From Chlamydiota bacterium (GTDB lineage Bacteria; Chlamydiota; Chlamydiia; Chlamydiales; Parachlamydiaceae): DNA of 64,000 nucleotides. The notes under the pieces are model-generated. The model saw only the letters and a list, made by a program, of their open reading frames with translations, had not been told where the DNA came from and ran no database searches. Both the position numbers and the translations under genes were made by a program. The stretch's first letter is position 1. Every line of letters begins with the position of its first letter. Positions 61,766 through 64,000 of this stretch are shown in pieces. The DNA lies in assembly GCA_013287815.1 (NCBI GenBank), contig JABDDC010000001.1, positions 79,046 to 143,045 on the forward strand, written 5' to 3'.

Positions 61766-64000
61766 TTATTTTGCAGTTTTCCAAAAATTCAACAGGGCGT
61801 TTATATGATTATTAGGACTAGTAAACTTTAATTTAGGGAACAATCCGTAAAATGAGTAGTTCGTCTGGTTGTAAAGGTAAAGCCGCTCTTTGGTATTTGG
61901 ACCGAAAAAGAATTTCGGCTGGAGGAGTCCCGTTTCCTTATCAAGGACGGTATCCCCCGGTCTAAACATCCCTATGCGGACACCGGCGACTCTGGCACAA
62001 AGCTCAATTTCAAGCTGTCCGAGATCATTCGCACCTAAATCATACCCTCCTGGCAACCCTCTCAGCCATAACCGATATCTTTTAAGACCTTCATCATAAT
62101 TTTTTTGAGTAGGTCTGAAAGCTCGATCCTGATTATTAGGTCCATAATCCGCAAGGATGGCCTCTTGAAATTGCCTGGCATTATTTTGATCGTCTAGATA
62201 AGTTGCCATGGCCTCTTTCATTTTCGCTACATAAAACTTTGCAACATCACACGAACTAAGATAGGTGTGGTCAGTAAGAAGAATAGCTAAAAGATTGCTC
62301 AACATGCATCCATCATGGTAAACATAATGGCTATGATGATATTGATTGTCTAATCCATTTGCCGGCCCATTAGTAGGATCAATTATCTTTTTCTTATCAA
62401 ATGGTGTGACCACATTTTGTCTAGTGATATTTTCGAAAATCGCGATCTGTCGGGTTCTTGCACTTTTAAGTGCATCTAATAATGCAGGCGAATTGACAAA
62501 ATACTTCTCTTCTATAGTCCAAGGTACTACCGGAACTGCAGTAAAATCGACTTCACCTTTTTTACTTAAGGGTGTTAACGCTTCAGAATCATCATCCGCA
62601 AATTCTGTCCAAAGAACACTGAACACATCTTTATATCTACTAGAAAAAGCTTTACTGATATTTCTAATCAGGTAGGCGGCTTCCTGTATAGATTTTACCT
62701 TATCAGAATTTTTTATGATGTAATCAGCTTCCTCTTTAGATTTTGCCTGATTAGTTTGTTGAGACATGAAAAGTTGGGCTTCCTTTAAAGCAGGACTTCC
62801 GTCACGCATAAGTGGAGACATTAGCATTGTAAAAAGATATTTTTTCTGTTTTTCATCCAGTGTCTTCAGAATTCTTTTAACAGTGAAAGGATCGATACCA
62901 TCCGGAAATTCATCTACGCTTAAAGGAGAAAACTCATCGATATGACTGTATGAGATGATATGCTTTTTACCAATGCCCGTGATCTGTGGCTGCGATGCTC
63001 CCAGGACTACATTACTGTCATTCAATTTTAAGTATTTTTTGGATTGATCTTTTTTTAAGTGAGCCTGGTTGATCAGATGAAAGGCCATAAAATAATATAC
63101 CGCTTTTCTATTTGCAGCGAAGTCATCCCACTGCATCCAAATCTTATCACTTTTATTTAAGACGATATTCTCCATCTGAATCAATTCTTTAAAGGAATTT
63201 TCGAAGCAGGCTCTTAAAATATCTACTGCATTATTCTTTCCTTTCAGACGTTTATCATAAAGACTTTCAGATCCAAAAATATTAAAAGCTGAAAAAAATT
63301 TGGCAAAAAATCCTTTTTTTTCTTCTTGGACTTTGAATTTTGATTCGATTGCTCCAAGGGCATCCCTCATTTTAACAGCTTCTTCTTGGTGTTTGAGATA
63401 GTGCTTTAGGCCATCAATCTTCATTCTTATTTCATCCATTTCATCTCTTTCTGATCTAATGTCAACCATAGTGTAATCGAGATCATCCTCTGTCGCAAAT
63501 AATCTGCTATTTTCTACATTCTGCCTTACAATTTTTAATTCTATAGCTTTAATTTTAATCCTTAAATCATCAGTAACATCACTTACTATATGAATTGAAG
63601 TAGGTTGGAAATAACGTTGTGGTTGTGCAGCGACACATACAAGTGTATCAAGACGGGCATTAGCCTCATCAAATTCGCGGGAAATCGTCCCTTGCGGGGA
63701 TGCAATTACTTGATCTTTCGTTATTCCGAGCTGGACTGTATGATTGATCAATTCAATCGTTCTTGAAAAATGGGCTGATTTACTGGTTAGACTATTGGTC
63801 ATATCCGTAATTGCTTTTCGACCGGAAAGATAGCGTTCATAGAACGTTTTTTCCTGAGCTAAGTTATGGAATACACCGAATATACCGACGGTGACAACGT
63901 TAAGCAACCAGGTTGCCGTTACTATAACGACTATCTTGGCTAGCGGTTGCACTGAGGCTTGTGTAAAGCTACTAGGGTCTATTTGAGAGAACTGTTGGTT
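61766..64000 (-). CDS. Effector-like protein with C-terminal OTU-like cysteine protease domain (start outside window)
   Basis: The frame is open to the right edge, so the true start lies beyond 64000; the GTG at 63950-63952 has no ribosome site. At least 743 residues are visible. A hydrophobic stretch (IVVIVTATWLLNVVTVGIFG) near the visible N-terminus and a coiled coil follow. The middle shares a block with the 551-residue neighbour. The last 210 residues follow the OTU order: HHSHYVYHDGCMLSNLLAIL (Cys codon 62306-62308, OTU DGxC-like), LPGGYDLGANDLGQLEIELC (the GGxxE..ALA segment), VRIGMFRPGD, then FFFGPNTKERLYLYNQTNYS ending FYGL. OTU enzymes have His-Tyr at the last site; here Asn-Tyr. OTUs remove ubiquitin; loss of His may mean a pseudoenzyme or another triad. 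Confidence 0.65.
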   Translation of the reverse strand, partial: NQQFSQIDPSSFTQASVQPLAKIVVIVTATWLLNVVTVGIFGVFHNLAQEKTFYERYLSGRKAITDMTNSLTSKSAHFSRTIELINHTVQLGITKDQVIASPQGTISREFDEANARLDTLVCVAAQPQRYFQPTSIHIVSDVTDDLRIKIKAIELKIVRQNVENSRLFATEDDLDYTMVDIRSERDEMDEIRMKIDGLKHYLKHQEEAVKMRDALGAIESKFKVQEEKKGFFAKFFSAFNIFGSESLYDKRLKGKNNAVDILRACFENSFKELIQMENIVLNKSDKIWMQWDDFAANRKAVYYFMAFHLINQAHLKKDQSKKYLKLNDSNVVLGASQPQITGIGKKHIISYSHIDEFSPLSVDEFPDGIDPFTVKRILKTLDEKQKKYLFTMLMSPLMRDGSPALKEAQLFMSQQTNQAKSKEEADYIIKNSDKVKSIQEAAYLIRNISKAFSSRYKDVFSVLWTEFADDDSEALTPLSKKGEVDFTAVPVVPWTIEEKYFVNSPALLDALKSARTRQIAIFENITRQNVVTPFDKKKIIDPTNGPANGLDNQYHHSHYVYHDGCMLSNLLAILLTDHTYLSSCDVAKFYVAKMKEAMATYLDDQNNARQFQEAILADYGPNNQDRAFRPTQKNYDEGLKRYRLWLRGLPGGYDLGANDLGQLEIELCARVAGVRIGMFRPGDTVLDKETGLLQPKFFFGPNTKERLYLYNQTNYSFYGLFPKLKFTSPNNHINALLNFWKTAK

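Noticed and set aside
1..64000. tRNA, rRNA, phage integration and transposase genes
   Set aside because: All gaps over 100 bases were read for cloverleaf patterns and for transposase or integrase motifs; none was found. A covariance search could still find a small RNA.

Overview
The window looks like a piece of chromosome from a chlamydia of the environmental, amoeba-associated type (order Parachlamydiales or relatives). Three things point there. First, core genes sit in the company they keep in Chlamydia trachomatis as I recall its map: a Mcsc-like type III secretion chaperone next to dnaQ (CT260-CT261), msbA next to accA (CT264-CT265), a HAD hydrolase near fabI (CT103-CT104), and mdh, a D-amino-acid oxidase-like gene, hflX and a PhnP-like hydrolase (CT375-CT380). 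Second, there are Inc-like membrane proteins and eukaryote-like domains (HECT, macro, OTU-like). Third, the window has citrate synthase, which pathogenic Chlamydia lack. Species cannot be named from the sequence alone.

Layout. 1-15.8 kb: the edge fragment of a large unknown protein, a YyaL/SPATA20-like protein, a TPR lipoprotein plus LpoB-like lipoprotein pair, and a giant 3248-residue SF2-type ATPase related to DUF3638 proteins. 15.9-24.1 kb: an Inc-like protein, a CNNM/CorC-type transporter, a DUF6629-like membrane protein, a nested palindrome of about 510 bp, an exported two-domain glycosyltransferase-like protein, a hemolysin-III protein and a copper P-type ATPase. 24.5-32.4 kb: a tight four-gene operon, the highlight of the window. 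It encodes a 1842-residue HEAT-repeat protein ending in a complete eukaryote-type HECT ubiquitin ligase domain, a PARP/ART-like protein, a MacroD-type ADP-ribose hydrolase, and a small protein whose C-terminal half reads like a ubiquitin fold. 32.5-41.2 kb: a hydrolase, a reductase/epimerase, an exported cyclophilin, a three-protein phosphorelay, a CxxC carboxymuconolactone-decarboxylase protein and a membrane-anchored kinase-like protein. 41.3-60 kb: mainly core metabolism and envelope genes (fabI, dnaQ, msbA, accA, an L,D-transpeptidase, radC, hflX, gltA, mdh). 60.1-64 kb: two related Inc/effector-like proteins. The upstream one runs off the edge and ends in an OTU-like domain.

How the genes may work together. 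The 24.5-32.4 kb operon, the OTU-like gene at the right end and the Inc-like genes look like host-interaction functions aimed at ubiquitin and ADP-ribose signalling. The ldt-accA-msbA operon, the LpoB pair and fabI belong to envelope synthesis. The intergenic spaces are rich in at least four families of dispersed inverted repeats. Some of them supply the last codons or stop of neighbouring genes, and one composite copy carries a broken GxxExxY gene. I saw no tRNA, rRNA, CRISPR array, transposase or integrase.
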